Of a stretch of DNA of 64,000 nucleotides, positions 45,819 through 56,727 are shown piece by piece (position 1 is the first letter of the stretch; each line of letters opens with the position of its first letter). Origin of the DNA: Thinopyrum elongatum (lineage: Eukaryota > Streptophyta > Magnoliopsida > Poales > Poaceae); contig CM022301.1 of the NCBI GenBank assembly GCA_011799875.1, forward strand, positions 322,976,929 through 323,040,928. The letters are read 5' to 3'. The notes under the pieces were generated by a model. It did not search any database. It had not been told where the DNA came from and saw only the letters and a program-made list of their open reading frames with translations. A program made the translations under genes and the position numbers.

Positions 45819-46739
45819 TGTCGCGGGAAACCACGGCCACCTATGGGGCCAAGGGGCCCCTTGCCGGTTCAGCAGGGGGGATGTCACGTTGCACAAAGAT
45901 CAGAAGAACATGGGGCAGCACGACAGAGATCACATGGGCAACTTTACCCAGGTTCGGGCCGCCGTGAGGCGTAAAACCCTACTCCTGCTTTGGTGGATTG
46001 ATGGTGGAAAAGTGGTGGTGGAGCGTAGTACACTTGCCCGGCAGGCTCGCCCTGGGGAGGCAGTGACTACGCGCGTACGAGCGTGGGGATGTTCAACTTT
46101 CCAACCCTTGCTATGGTTGCCACGGGCCTCCTTTTATAGGTTAAGGGGTCACCACAGTGGCAAAACAGTCATTATGCACTGATAAGATAGCAAACAGTGC
46201 TATCATACCTAATTCTGTAGGCTGACAGAGTGCATTAAATGCACCGCTCAACGTCACATCGTTGCTCACCCGGCAAGCCTTGCCGGGCTCGTCTTGCCAG
46301 CTCCATGTCTGCTTGCTTGACATGTCGCAGGACGGGTGTCATCTGTAGGTATTTCCTATAGAAAGAGGCCGCCATGTGGCGAATGGCTGCCACTTAGACC
46401 CTTTGTGGCTTGACACCGCATTGATCAACGACGTGGGTCATGGTGAGATGGCTTGGTGAGGTGTCTTTACCCTCGTGAGTCCCGACAGGCCCTGCTGGGA
46501 CGTCTTGAATGCTTTCTTCCGGGGGAGCCCTTGTCCTTGCCAGGTCCGCCTGCCCGGCAAGGGAGGCTTTTCTTCTGGTGGTGTCTCGCTTCTCTGTCTT
46601 GGTCTTGGCCTTCTTAATCAGCATGCTGGTTCTTCGAAGATCTTGGTCTCTTGTATCTTGACACGGCCTTGGTGTTGTAATCTTGTTCTTGTGCCTGTGC
46701 ACAGTCAAGGCAACAGACCCAGGGTTTGTTGCACCGACA
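45819..46739 (-). repeat. 5' LTR of element F
   Basis: The minus strand starts TGTCGGTGCAACAAACCC at 46739 and ends GGTTTCCCGCGACA at 45819. The promoter TATA box is TATAAAAG on the minus strand at 46138-46131, which would start transcription near 46100. Most of the differences from the 3' LTR are transitions. Confidence 0.93.
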
Positions 46740-46744
46740 CATTT

Positions 46745-47773
46745 GCTACTCATGTTGATCTCCCTAAGGAGAAGTGGTTTAAATATCATCCTCCCATTGA
46801 AGTGAAAGTAGTAGAACCTAATAAAGTTGAAGAAGAAACCATTACTTATAATGTTGATCCTATTGTTCCTACTGCTTATATTGAGAAACCACCTTTCCCC
46901 GTTAAAATAAAGGAACATGCTAAAGCTTCAGCTGTGGTTTGAAAGAGTTATACTAGAACACCTACACCCCCTGAACAAATTAGAGTTGAACCTAATATTG
47001 CTATGGTTATAGATCTCTTGGTCGATAATATTGATGGGCATGTTATTTATTTTTGTGATGAGGTTGCTAGAATTGCTAGACCCGATGATAAAGATAAACA
47101 TAGACCAGTTGTTGGCATGCCTGTTGTTTCTGTTAAAATAGGAGACCATTGTTATCATGGCTTATGTGATGTGGGTGCTAGTGTGAGTGCAATTCCCTTT
47201 ACTTTATATCAAGAAATTATGAATGATATTGCACCTGCTGAAATAGAAGATATTGATGTTACTATCAAGCTTGCTAATAGAGATACTATATCACCAATTG
47301 GTATTGTTAGAGATGTTGAAGTCTTGTGTGGGAAAGTAAAATACCCTACTGATTTTCTTGTTCTTGGTTCCCCACAAGATGATTTTTGTCCCATTATATT
47401 TGGTAGACCTTTCTTGAACACTGTTAATGCTAAGATAGATTGTGAGAAAGAAACTATTACTGTAAGTTTTGGGGATGTGTCTCATGAGTTTAATTTCTCC
47501 AAATTTCATAGACAACCCCATGACAAAGAATTGCCTAGTAAAGATGAAATAATTGGTCTTGCTTCTATTGCTGTGCCTCCTACTGATCCTTTAGAACAAT
47601 ATCTGCTGGACCATGAAAATGATATGTTTATGAATGAAAGGAAGGAATTAGATGAAATATTCTTTAACCAAATGCCTGTTTTGAAACACAACTTGCCTGT
47701 TGAGATTCTTGGGGATCCTCCTCCACCCAAGGGTGATCCGTGTTTGAGCTTAAACAATTACCTGATACTCTGA
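46745..47773 (+). pseudogene. gag C-terminus and protease of element B
   Basis: After the target copy CATTT the frame resumes with ATHVDLPKEKWFKYHPP. TGA at 46940-46942 interrupts it. The protease segment (47003-47773) has VKIGDHCYHGLCDVGASVSA, where DVGAS is the active-site block of Athila proteases (variant of D-T/S-GA). The flap-side motif is FCPIIFGRPFLNT. A frameshift near 47745 (PPPPKGDP / FELKQLPDTL) leads into RT. The start at 46475 sometimes suggested lies in element F and is not real. Confidence 0.83.
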
Positions 47774-49290
47774 AATATGCCTATCTTGATGAAAAGAAGA
47801 TATATCCTGTTATTATTAGTGCTAACCTTTCAGAGCATGAAGAAAAGAAATTATTGAAAACTCTGAGGAAGCACTGTGCTGCTATTGGATATACTCTTGA
47901 TGATCTTAAGGGCATTAGTCCCACTCTATGTCAGCACAAAATTAATATGGAACCTGATGCTAAACCAGTTGTTGATCACCAACGGTGGTTAAATCCCAAG
48001 ATGAAGGAAGTGGTAAGAATGAAATACTAAAGCTTCTGGAAGCAGGTATAATCTATCCTATTGCTGATAGTAGATCGGTAAGTCCTATTCATTGTGTCCC
48101 TAAGAAGGGAGGTATTACTGTTGTTCCTAATGATAAGAATGAATTGATTCCACAAAGAATTGTTACAGGTTATAGAATGGTTATTGATTTTAGAAAGTTG
48201 AATAAAGCTACTAGGAAAGATCATTATCCTCTACCCTTTATTGATCAAATGCTAGAAAGACTATCAAAACATACACACTTCTGCTTTCTAGATGGCTATT
48301 CTGGTTTTTCTCAAATACCTGTGTCAAAAGAGGATCAATAAAAGACTACTTTTACTTGCCCTTTTGGTACCTTTGCTTATAGACGTATGCCTTTTTGGTT
48401 TATGCAATGCACCTGCTACCTTTCAAAGATGTATGACTGCTATATTCTCTGACTTTTGTGAAAAGATTGTTGAGGTTTTCATGGATGATTTCTCCGTTTA
48501 CGGAACTTCTTTTGATGATTGCTTAAGCAACCTTGATAGAGTTTTGCAGAGATGTGAAGAAACTAATCTTGTCTTGAATTGGGAGAAGTGCCACTTTATG
48601 GTTAATGAAGGTATTGTCTTGGGACATAAAATCTCCGAAAGAGGTATTGAAGTTGATAAAGCTAAAGTTGTTGCTATTGAAAAAATGACGTGTCCTAAAG
48701 ATATCAAAGGTATAAGAAGTTTCCTTGGTCATGCTGGTTTCTATAGGAGGTTTATTAAAGACTTCTCTAAAATTTCTAGGCCTCTCACTAATCTCTTACA
48801 AAAGATGTTCCTTTTGTTTTTGATGATGATTGTGTAGAAGCATTTGAAATACTTAAGAAAGCCTTGATTTCTGCACCTATTGTTCAACCACCTGATTGGA
48901 ACCTACCGTTTGAAATTATGTGTGATGCTAGTGATTATGCTATTGGTGTTGTTCTAGGACAAAGAGTTGATAAGAAGTTGAATGTTATCCATTATGCTAG
49001 TAAAACTCTAGACAGTGCTCAAAGAAATTATGCTACTTCTGAAAAAGAATTTTTAGCAGTTGTCTTTGCTTGTGATAAGTTCAGATCCTATATTGTTGAT
49101 TCCAAAGTTACTATTCACACTGACCATGCTGCTATTAAATATTTTATGGAAAAGAAAGATTCTAAGCCTAGACTTATTAGATGTGTTCTCCTGCTGCAAG
49201 AATTTGATTTGCATATTATTGATAGAAAGGGTGCTGAGAACCCTGTAGCAGATAACTTGTCTAGGTTAGAGAATGTTCTTGATGACCCAC
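47740..49290 (+). pseudogene. Reverse transcriptase and RNase H of element B
   Basis: The Athila-type RT is spread over three frames. KYAYLDEKKIYPVI and LKTLRKHCAAIGYTLDDLKG come first. A shift near 48020 leads to KLLEAGIIYPIADS, HCVPKKGGITVV and MVIDFRKLNKATRKD. TAA at 48339-48341 and a shift near 48395 precede GLCNAPATFQRCM and VFMDDFSVYG with the catalytic Asp pair. A shift near 48805 leads to [32 protein letters not shown] and [11 protein letters not shown] of RNase H. It would copy the RNA into DNA, but these five lesions make it inactive. Confidence 0.88.
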
Positions 49291-50693
49291 TACCTATTGA
49301 TGACAGCTTTTCTGATGAACAATTAGCTGTCATGAATGCTTCTCGTAATGCTCCCTGGTATGCTGATTATGCTAATTACATTGTTGCTAAATTTATACCA
49401 CCTAGCTTCACATACCAGCAAAAGAAAAAGTTTTTCTATGATTTAAGACATTACTTTTGGGATGACCCACACCTTTATAAAAAAGGAGTTGATGGTGTTA
49501 TTAGACATTGTGTACCTGAGCATGAACAGGAACAGATCCTAAGTAAGTGTCACTCCGAGACCTATGGAGGACACCATGCTGGAGATAGAACTGCACACAA
49601 GGTATTACAATCCGGTTTTTATTGGCCTACTCTCTTCAAAGATGCTCGTAAGTATGTCTTGTATTGTGATGAATGCCAGAGAATTGGTAATATTAGTAGA
49701 CGTCAGGAAATGCCTATGAATTATTCACTTGTTATTGAACCATTTGATGTTTGGGGCTTTGATTATATGGGACCTTTTCCTTCCTCTAACGGGTATACAC
49801 ATATTTTAGTTGCTGTTGATTTTGTTACTAAGTGGGTAGAAGTTATTCCAACTAGTAGTGCTAATCATAACACTTCTATTAAGATGCTTAAAGAAGTTAT
49901 TTTTCTGAGGTTTGGAGTCCCTAGATATTTGATGACCGATGGTGGTTCACATTTTATTCATGGTGCTTTTCGTAAATTGCTTACCAAATATGATGTCAAC
50001 CATAGAATTGCATCTCCTTATCATCCTTAGTCTAGTGGTCAAGTAGAATTGAGCAATAGAGAAATTAAATTGATCCTGCAAAAGACTGTTAGTAGATCTA
50101 GAAAGAATTGGTCTAAGAAACTTGATGATGCAGTATGGGCCTATAGAACTGCTTATAAAAACCCTATGGGTATGTCTCCATATAAAATGGTTTATGGAAA
50201 AGCATGTCACTTACCTCTTGAACTAGAACATAAAGCTTATTGGGCAATTAAAGAGATCAACTATGATTTCAAACTTGCCGGTGAGAGGAGGTTATTTGAC
50301 ATTAGCTCACTTGATGAATGGAGAACCCAGGGCTATGAGAATGCTAAGTTGTTTAAAGAAAAAGTTAAAAGGTGGCATGACAAAAGGATACAAAAGCGTG
50401 AATTTAATGTAGGTGACCTTGTCTTGCTATACAATTCTCGTTTAAGATTTTTTGCAGGGAAACTTCTCTCTAAATGGGAAGGGCCTTACATTGTTGAGGA
50501 AGTTTATCGTTCCGGTGCCATCAAGATTAACAGCGCCGAAGGCAATAACCCGAAGGTGGCAAACGGGCAGAGAATCAAACATTATATCTCAGGTACTCCC
50601 ATAAATGTTGAGACAAATATTATTAATACCATAACACCAGAGGAGTACATAAGGGAGACTTTCCAGAACGTTTCAGACTCCGAAAAGGAATAA
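49291..50693 (+). pseudogene. Integrase of element B
   Basis: The zinc region reads [19 protein letters not shown], then YVLYCDECQ. The core has [11 protein letters not shown] and MTDGGSHF with both catalytic Asp residues. TAG at 50028-50030 falls just before [13 protein letters not shown], which holds the catalytic Glu; the usual codon is Gln. After it the frame is open to TAA at 50691-50693 and includes LLSKWEGPYIVEEVYRSGA. Only this one lesion is seen in the integrase, which makes it the best-preserved part of B pol. Element A (12815-11827) has the same region in worse condition. Confidence 0.88.
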
Positions 50694-50709
50694 GTACGTG
50701 GTACGGTAA

Positions 50710-50900
50710 GTAAACCGACTCCAAAACTTTTCCAATGGCAAATTTTCTCCGTTTTGGAATATTAAAAAAAATTAGGAAAATTAAAAGTAGTCCGAAGAGT
50801 GCACGAGGAGGCGACAAGCCTGGGGGTGCGCCCTACCCCCTAGGCGCGTCCCTGTGGCTTGTGGCCACCTCATGTGCCCTCTGGACTCCGTTTTCTTGTG
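50710..50900 (+). repeat. LTR-like promoter and hairpin block inside element B
   Basis: The order ACTCCAAAA, TTTTGGAATATTAAAAAA, then a GC-rich hairpin (50814-50862) with ACAAGCC / GGCTTGT arms and GGCGCG cores, repeats the order in B's own LTR (34010-34165 and 56915-57065). The hairpin is of the B type and differs from that of element A. The block starts within about 15 bases of the pol stop. Confidence 0.65.
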
Positions 50901-50930
50901 GAATACTCCTCTTGGTCGGTAAAAATTCAT

Positions 50931-51015
50931 TATATAATCTCCCGAAGGTTTTAACCACCGTACCACGACAAAATCCTCTGTTCTTGTGTTTAGCTAATTC
51001 TACAGCAGATTCGGA
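50931..51015 (+). promoter_or_regulatory. Leader of the post-pol ORF: TATA-like box and possible splice acceptor
   Basis: TATATAAT (50931-50938) is followed by CTCCCGAAGG, ACCACCGTACCACG, AATCCTCTGTTCTTGTGTTT and CTAATTCTACAGCAG just before the ATG at 51021. Element A has the same series on its minus strand (11581-11490), including AATCCTCTGTTCTTGT and a pyrimidine-AG (TTTTTCTAACAG). This fits either an internal promoter or the acceptor of a spliced subgenomic RNA. Confidence 0.5.
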
Positions 51016-51020
51016 GCAAG

Positions 51021-51476
51021 ATGTCTTCGCAAGAGTCGGTCGGGGAGAGTCGTGTCTCTCACCCGGCACAGGATCCAAGGGCCTACAGCCAAGCTGAACC
51101 CTTTCGATGGTCAACGAAGGAAGAGATGGAGGCCGACCTTAAAAGAGTAGACGCCATGGAGAAGGACCAAGAAGCCACTTCTCTCTTTCAACCAGGAGTT
51201 CTGCTTGAGGAGCTTCAAAGCTTGGCAATACCAGATTTGGTCATACCTCCTAATGCTCGATTTCTCTCTTATGATAACATGAAAAAGAGTGTTGCTTTTT
51301 CCCCCGCAGCCAGGAAGCATCCATGGGTGATCGGAGCTCTAGCCGTCATGGGCAAACTCCGTAAGGAAATAATGGATCTCAAACAAGAAGTCAATAAGCT
51401 CGAGGAAGAAAATCACATTCTGAAGGGTATTATTGCCAAGAATATTGGATCACCACCTCCGAAGAAAGAGATCTAA
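51021..51476 (+). CDS. Post-pol ORF of element B, coiled-coil protein
   Basis: This intact 151-residue frame starts MSSQESVGESRVSHPAQDP. Residues about 30-60 are charged (STKEEMEADLKRVDAMEKD). The C-terminal third has a heptad pattern (GKLRKEIMDLKQEVNKLEEE), and the tail is Pro/Lys-rich. There is no signal peptide or membrane segment, so it is not an envelope protein despite sitting in the env position of Athila elements. It is the only undamaged ORF of element B. Its sequence is unrelated by eye to the ORF at the same place in element A. Function unknown. Confidence 0.65.
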   Translation: MSSQESVGESRVSHPAQDPRAYSQAEPFRWSTKEEMEADLKRVDAMEKDQEATSLFQPGVLLEELQSLAIPDLVIPPNARFLSYDNMKKSVAFSPAARKHPWVIGALAVMGKLRKEIMDLKQEVNKLEEENHILKGIIAKNIGSPPPKKEI

Positions 51477-52007
51477 ATACATGGGTATGGGCACTCCCCT
51501 GGGCTTGTTCCAAGCTTGGGGGAGGTGCCCCGGTATCGTATCATATCACCATCACACCTTTACTTTTATCATTTTTCTTAGTTCGATCCTTTTGGTTATA
51601 TCTCGGTTTAGTAGAATAAAGTTTTTAGTATGATCTAGCCTTGAGTTTTGCTTTGTGTTTCCTCTATGTAATCAAATCCGAGAGTTATATAATAAAGATT
51701 AGTTTTGATTTGAGGGCTTTGCTTTCTTGCTATGATCTTGAGAAAAAGAAAAATAATAAAGAAATAAAAAGATCATACAATGATCTTATGGAGAGTAATG
51801 ACTTCACACATAAAAAGTATGATGAATAAAAGTTGTTGAGAGTCGGCAAACATAGTTTTGGTCATTGTTGCAATTAATAGGAAGTAATAAAGAAAGAAAG
51901 GTCTCACATATAAATATACTATCTTGGACATCTTTTGTTATTGTGAGCACTCATTAAAATATGACATGCTAAAAGGTTGAGGTTGGATAAGGAAGACAAC
52001 ATAATGG
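51477..52007 (+). other. Element B 3' region, first part
   Basis: Non-coding sequence colinear with element A (minus strand, about 10968-10460). It contains GGCTTGTTCCAAGCTTGGGGGAGG (51502-51525), a second polypurine-like tract. It ends at the TGG target copy of the CACTA insertion. Confidence 0.6.
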
Positions 52008-55000
52008 CACTACAAGAAATTTATTAATACGTGACGGTGACAGTCCGTCATGGACCAGGAGAAAACTGTCATGGGTGCCCTCCCATGACGGAGTCGATGT
52101 CCGTCATGTATATCGCGTCATAATTTGACATCATGCTGACCATGACAGATTTTCACTGTCATGGATTTGCCCCAGGCCCGCCCAAGGCCTAAACCATTGT
52201 GACGGAACAATCCGTCATGGACTGATGCCACGTAGGATTTTCAATTGACCAACTGCAATGACGTGGCTGCCTACGTGGACACTATTTTCTGTCACAGAAA
52301 TCGTCATGGATTTAGGGGCAATATAAATTTAGTTCTACCATTAGCCTATTTCATTCGGCCCAATTTTCACCAAGTACATTCTTAAGCATATTGCGTTTCA
52401 CAAATCATAATGCGAACTATGGCCCAAGACAAAGTATTTCCAAAGTTTCATACGTACATATATGAATCAATATGCAATCATCCGCAGGTATTTACAATAT
52501 ATAAGTTTACAAAATCCTTCAGGAAATGGTAATTTTACAATATAGGTTGACAAAATATCACTCAACAAAGTTAGGAAATAGTACAATCCAGCTCACACAA
52601 AGATAACATTTAAACTATTGAAGTTATTATTCATCTTTTCGTCGGCCCTCCTGATGGAAACTATGTATCATGTCATGCTGATTGGTATTGGCAGCACCAA
52701 GTAGCCCACTATGCAATCATACCTAGCATATTTACAAGACCATCAGATATGTTAGATATAAATATATAGAAGAGAATTTTAACAAATGTAAAAACTGAAT
52801 CACGTGTTATCCAAAATTCTTAAATCTTACACTGATACAAACGAGAATAACATAATATCTGCTACATATAAGTTTCATGTAGATCTGTATTAATTAAGAC
52901 AACCAAGTTATGGGTAAAACATGAAATGTTAAGTACTTTGCATATCATGCAAACAAGAAACAAAAAAACACTTGTCTGACAATGGGGGACAATACATAAT
53001 ACAATGCACAAGATTCATTCAATTATCATATGTGCAATAATACTTGACGATGTAGTCACTTTAGCAAAAGAAGGCATGTACTTGTACTTCAGCAAAAGAA
53101 GGCATGTACCTGTACGTTCAGGAGAAAGATACGCAATTTTCAACTGTTTTGTTTTGTAAAATAGAGACCTGTACGTTTAGGAGAAGGATATGGAATTGTT
53201 AATCAAATAAAAAAATATAGATAACGGACACTAGATGCATGCATCGATGCTTTGAACTGGACACTTTCCCACGTTTTGAGAATATCCATGGAAACCAAAC
53301 ACAACACTTGACCGGATTTGCAGCCCACTTCCTAAAGAAAAATCTGTTATTTTTTGAGGTTTTTTCGTTGCTGTGCACCTGATGGAGATTTCAAGCAACA
53401 TGAATACAAACTGTGAAGGAAAACTTCAGCCCTAACACATCCGCGCGGCCGCGCAGAGCTGGTAATTGATGAACTGTGTGGCACATCGGCCTGGCTAGAT
53501 CCAGCACCTTGCCGGAAGTGGGAAGTGGCTATTGCGCGTCAGTATACTGTATGCAAGGCAGATTTTGAGGAAAAATACTAATCAATATGGCCAATATAGA
53601 TTTTATGCTAGACTTTTTGTTGACCTGCCATTAGAGTGGTCTTTCTAAGCTAAGACATGAAAAGGAAAAAGAAGAATACTACTACTCGAAACAAGTTGTG
53701 TACGTGCCCCATATTTTGAGTGAAAAAACTGGCGACGGGACTAGCTCAAAAACATCAAAGACTTGATGTGTTTTGCAAGTTTATCTGTGAACTTTATTTG
53801 ATAATTATGTTGCCATTGATGGTTAAGGCACTATGGAATTTCGAGCATGACTTCATGCCTCCAAGCATCTAGAAGTAACATGCATGTAGAAATATAACAC
53901 GAGGTGCACGTATAAGCCATCAAGTAATAAATTTAGCATTTCCTTCAAATCTTTGAGCAATGGGATGACTATAGAACAAGAAAAGACAAGGTATATCAAA
54001 TCAATATTAAGATTGAATTACAAGGATAATTCCTCAAAAAATTATAGTTGCCAAGATAGGGAGAAATGATGAGGAATAAAAATATATTCTAAGGCAATGT
54101 TGACAGTTTACCGGAAAGCTTAGCAATAAAACATGAGGAAATTGTTTATTGCATCATTTACTAGAAATTTGCATAACATAACACTTGCTGGCAGACATTG
54201 GACTAGTCATGTAAAGTATATGAATTGTGAGTATTATGCCCATTTTAATCCACTTTACATTGCTGAGGTCATTTTACTCTTCTGAACATATCCATGTCAA
54301 GGGAAAAATGTGAGGAGTTTATCAACAACCTAAATATAAGAATATTGTGAAATACATTGTTATTGTACAATGAGGGGTCTACTTTATGTTTCCAAAATTC
54401 TCAAAGGGTGGTCACTGCATTTACAAAAAAATGAACAAACCATGTTGGAACATCGCACCCCACTATCTGCCACAAATATTACTTGGACAAAGTGGTCAGC
54501 TAAGTATATCCCATGGAGATAAATTAAGAGTTGCCAGAATTTGAATGTTCAGTGGAAGGATAAGATACCATGGTACTCTTCTCCTCGGCAAAAAGGCAGA
54601 TAGCATCGTCACCTGCCCCACTGGCAATAACATCCTTGCTGCTTGCATAGAGTAGCAAGGAACCAACAGGAGCATCTCATAGGCGTTTACTTATTACACT
54701 AGCAGCTTTAACTAACTAGCAGATCTCAGAAATTTTACATTGCTGCTGCTCGCAATGCTAGTCTATCGTTGGCTGTAACTTGCATGTCAGAAAACAAAGT
54801 GGCCACGTTTTGTGCGTCATGGTTCAGTACAAGAAAATGTGAGAGCCCTTGGAGAACTATGCTAGAGCAGAGCAGTAATCACTTGGAAAGGAAAGAAAAA
54901 CAGAGCGAGAGGGTTGACCTTGTTCTGTGGGGAATCATGGTGGTCGGGGCGGACGATCTCGCTGTCGAGCTCGAGCGTGGGGTGCCGGTCGTCACTGTAC

Positions 55001-55698
55001 ATGGAACTGGAGAGGCGGAGAGCTCCTACTGATCTGAATCAAAGCAAAAAAAATCGATTGGGGATGGGACAGAGAAAGAATGAATGGAGGAGAAAGGACA
55101 CGAGGGGGTAGGGAGGGACCTTGTGCGGAGCGTCGTTGTCCCCAGCAAGGTCGAGCTTGTGCCTCCTATAGGTCACGGTCGTCGTCCTCTCCTCGTCCCG
55201 CGCTGGCTGAACCAAATCTCCGGACGGCGAGGCAGCTGCGCGGCCTGGGAGACAGAGTAGAAGGCCCCTGCAGTAGATCCATGGCCCTGGTTGTTGCTTG
55301 CGAGCAGCAGCTGCTTGCCGCATCGGCTATGGTTGGCTTCCGCTTCCATCGGGCCGCTTCAGCCGCCGTCGCCATGGATCTTGGCTGCCATCATCGGTTG
55401 GAGGCGGGGAGGTGGAGGCGAAGGACGGGAGGAGAAGATGGGAGGCGTGGAGGCAGAGGACGGGGACGAGGAGATGCGTGGTGGCGGAGGACAGGGACGA
55501 GGAGATGTGATGTGTGGTGGCGGCGGACGGAGAAAAGAGATAAGGGACGGGTGTGTCTTAGGGTTAGGCTTTATACCGGGAAAGGTTTAGGGCTTTTGGT
55601 GGGCTTTTGGCGGGCTTGCGGTGCTGTACTAGGCCGTTCATGACGATTTTGAAATTGTCACCAGAAATCCGTCATGAATTAACAGGTTTCTTGTAGTG
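52008..55698. mobile_element. CACTA element inserted in element B
   Basis: Both ends carry CACTACAAGAAA as inverted repeats, with a three-base target duplication TGG (52005-52007 and 55699-55701). Element A has the uninterrupted site near 10460 (minus strand, GGAAGACAACATAATG). GTCATGG / CCGTCATG subterminal motifs occupy the first 320 bases and the last 80. The left 2.4 kb has no ORF of interest; the right 0.9 kb is GC-rich and may hold exons. No transposase is present, so it is non-autonomous. Confidence 0.93.
54900..55400 (-). pseudogene. GC-rich exon-like segment in the 52-kb CACTA
   Basis: The minus strand has an ATG at 55375 opening MATAAEAARWKRKPTIADAA, which stops at 55166, and an overlapping frame, 55323-55039, including TYRRHKLDLAGDNDAPHKVP. 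High GC, Ala/Arg-rich start and position near the element end resemble captured first exons in CACTA elements. No domain is recognised and no splice model is convincing. It may be chance in GC-rich DNA. Confidence 0.3.
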
Positions 55699-56727
55699 TG
55701 GGTTATGTTTTCCTATATCCGAATAGAAGTTATATTGTCATGGATCTTCCAACATGTTGAGCTTGCTTTTTCCTCTTATGCTAGCCAAATCCTTTACACC
55801 AAGTAGAGATACTACTTGTGCATCCAAACATCACTTAACCTAGTTTTGCCATGAGAGTCCACCATACCTACCTATGGATTGAGTAAGATCCTTCAAGTAA
55901 GTTGTCATCGGTGCAAGCAATAAAAATTGCTCTCTAAATATGTATGATCTATTAGTGTGAAGAAAATAAGCTTTATACGAACTTGTGATATGGAAGAAAT
56001 AAAAGCGATGGACTGCATAATAAAGTTCTTTATCACAAGCGGCAATATAAAATGACGTTCTTTTGCATTAAGATTTTGTGCATCCAACCATAATAGCGCA
56101 TGACAACCTCTGCTTCCCTCTGCGAAGGGCCTATCTTTTACTTTTACCTTCTACCTTTATACAAGAGTCATGGTGATCTTCACCTTTCCTTTTTACACTT
56201 TTTCTTCTTGGCAAGCACTATATGTTGGGAAAGATCCAGAAATATATATCCACTCGGATGTAGGTTATCATAAAGTATTATTGTTGACATTACCCTTGAG
56301 GTAAAAGGTTGGGAGGTGAAACTATAAGCCCCTATCTTTCTTTGTGTTCGACTGCGGCTTTGAACTCATAAGTATCGCATGAGTGTTAGCAATTATGAAA
56401 GACTAAATGATAGTTGAGTATGTGAACTTGCTGAAAAGCTCTTATATTGACTCTTTCTGATATTATAATAAATTGCAATTGCTTCAATGACTAAGATCAT
56501 AGTTTGTTAGTTTTCAATAAAGTTTCTGATTCATACTTTACCTGGTGAACGAATTGTTACTCTAGCATAGGAAATTATATGACAATATTTGTTGCTGTTC
56601 TAAAGATGATCATGATGCCTTCATGTCCGTATTTTATTTTATCGGCACCTCTATCTCTAAACATGTGGACATGATTATTGATTTCGGCTTTCGCTTGAGG
56701 ACAAGCGAGGTCTAAGCTTGGGGGAGT
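55699..56727 (+). other. Element B 3' region, second part, with polypurine tract
   Basis: Non-coding sequence matching element A (minus, about 10455-9420), for example GACAACCTCTGCTTCCCTCT near 56102. It ends in AAGCTTGGGGGAGT (56714-56727), the polypurine tract for plus-strand priming, directly before the 3' LTR. Confidence 0.8.

Larger units (their letters stand above)
36219..46739 (-). mobile_element. Complete Tat-like Ty3/gypsy retrotransposon F, nested in B gag
   Basis: Two 921-bp LTRs (36219-37139 and 45819-46739) flank a minus-strand element. The five-base target duplication is CATTT (36214-36218 and 46740-46744). Order on the minus strand: 5' LTR, PBS, gag, protease, RT, RNase H, a second archaeal-type RNase H, integrase, about 2.2 kb of extra sequence with antisense ORFs, polypurine tract, 3' LTR. 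The second RNase H and the antisense ORF region are traits of the Tat lineage. At least six in-frame stops and two frameshifts interrupt gag-pol. About 45 differences between the LTRs were counted by hand (about 4.9%). Confidence 0.95.

Noticed and set aside
45661..46182. 173-residue plus-strand ORF across the F gag-LTR junction
   Set aside because: It is antisense to gag and part of LTR; the same LTR sequence gives a similar ORF at 36208-36582.
46475..46942. 155-residue ORF starting inside element F
   Set aside because: It is a chance fusion of antisense F LTR sequence with element B gag after the 46739 junction.
51021..51476. Envelope gene in the env position
   Set aside because: No signal peptide, membrane segment or cleavage site is visible; a soluble coiled-coil protein is more likely.
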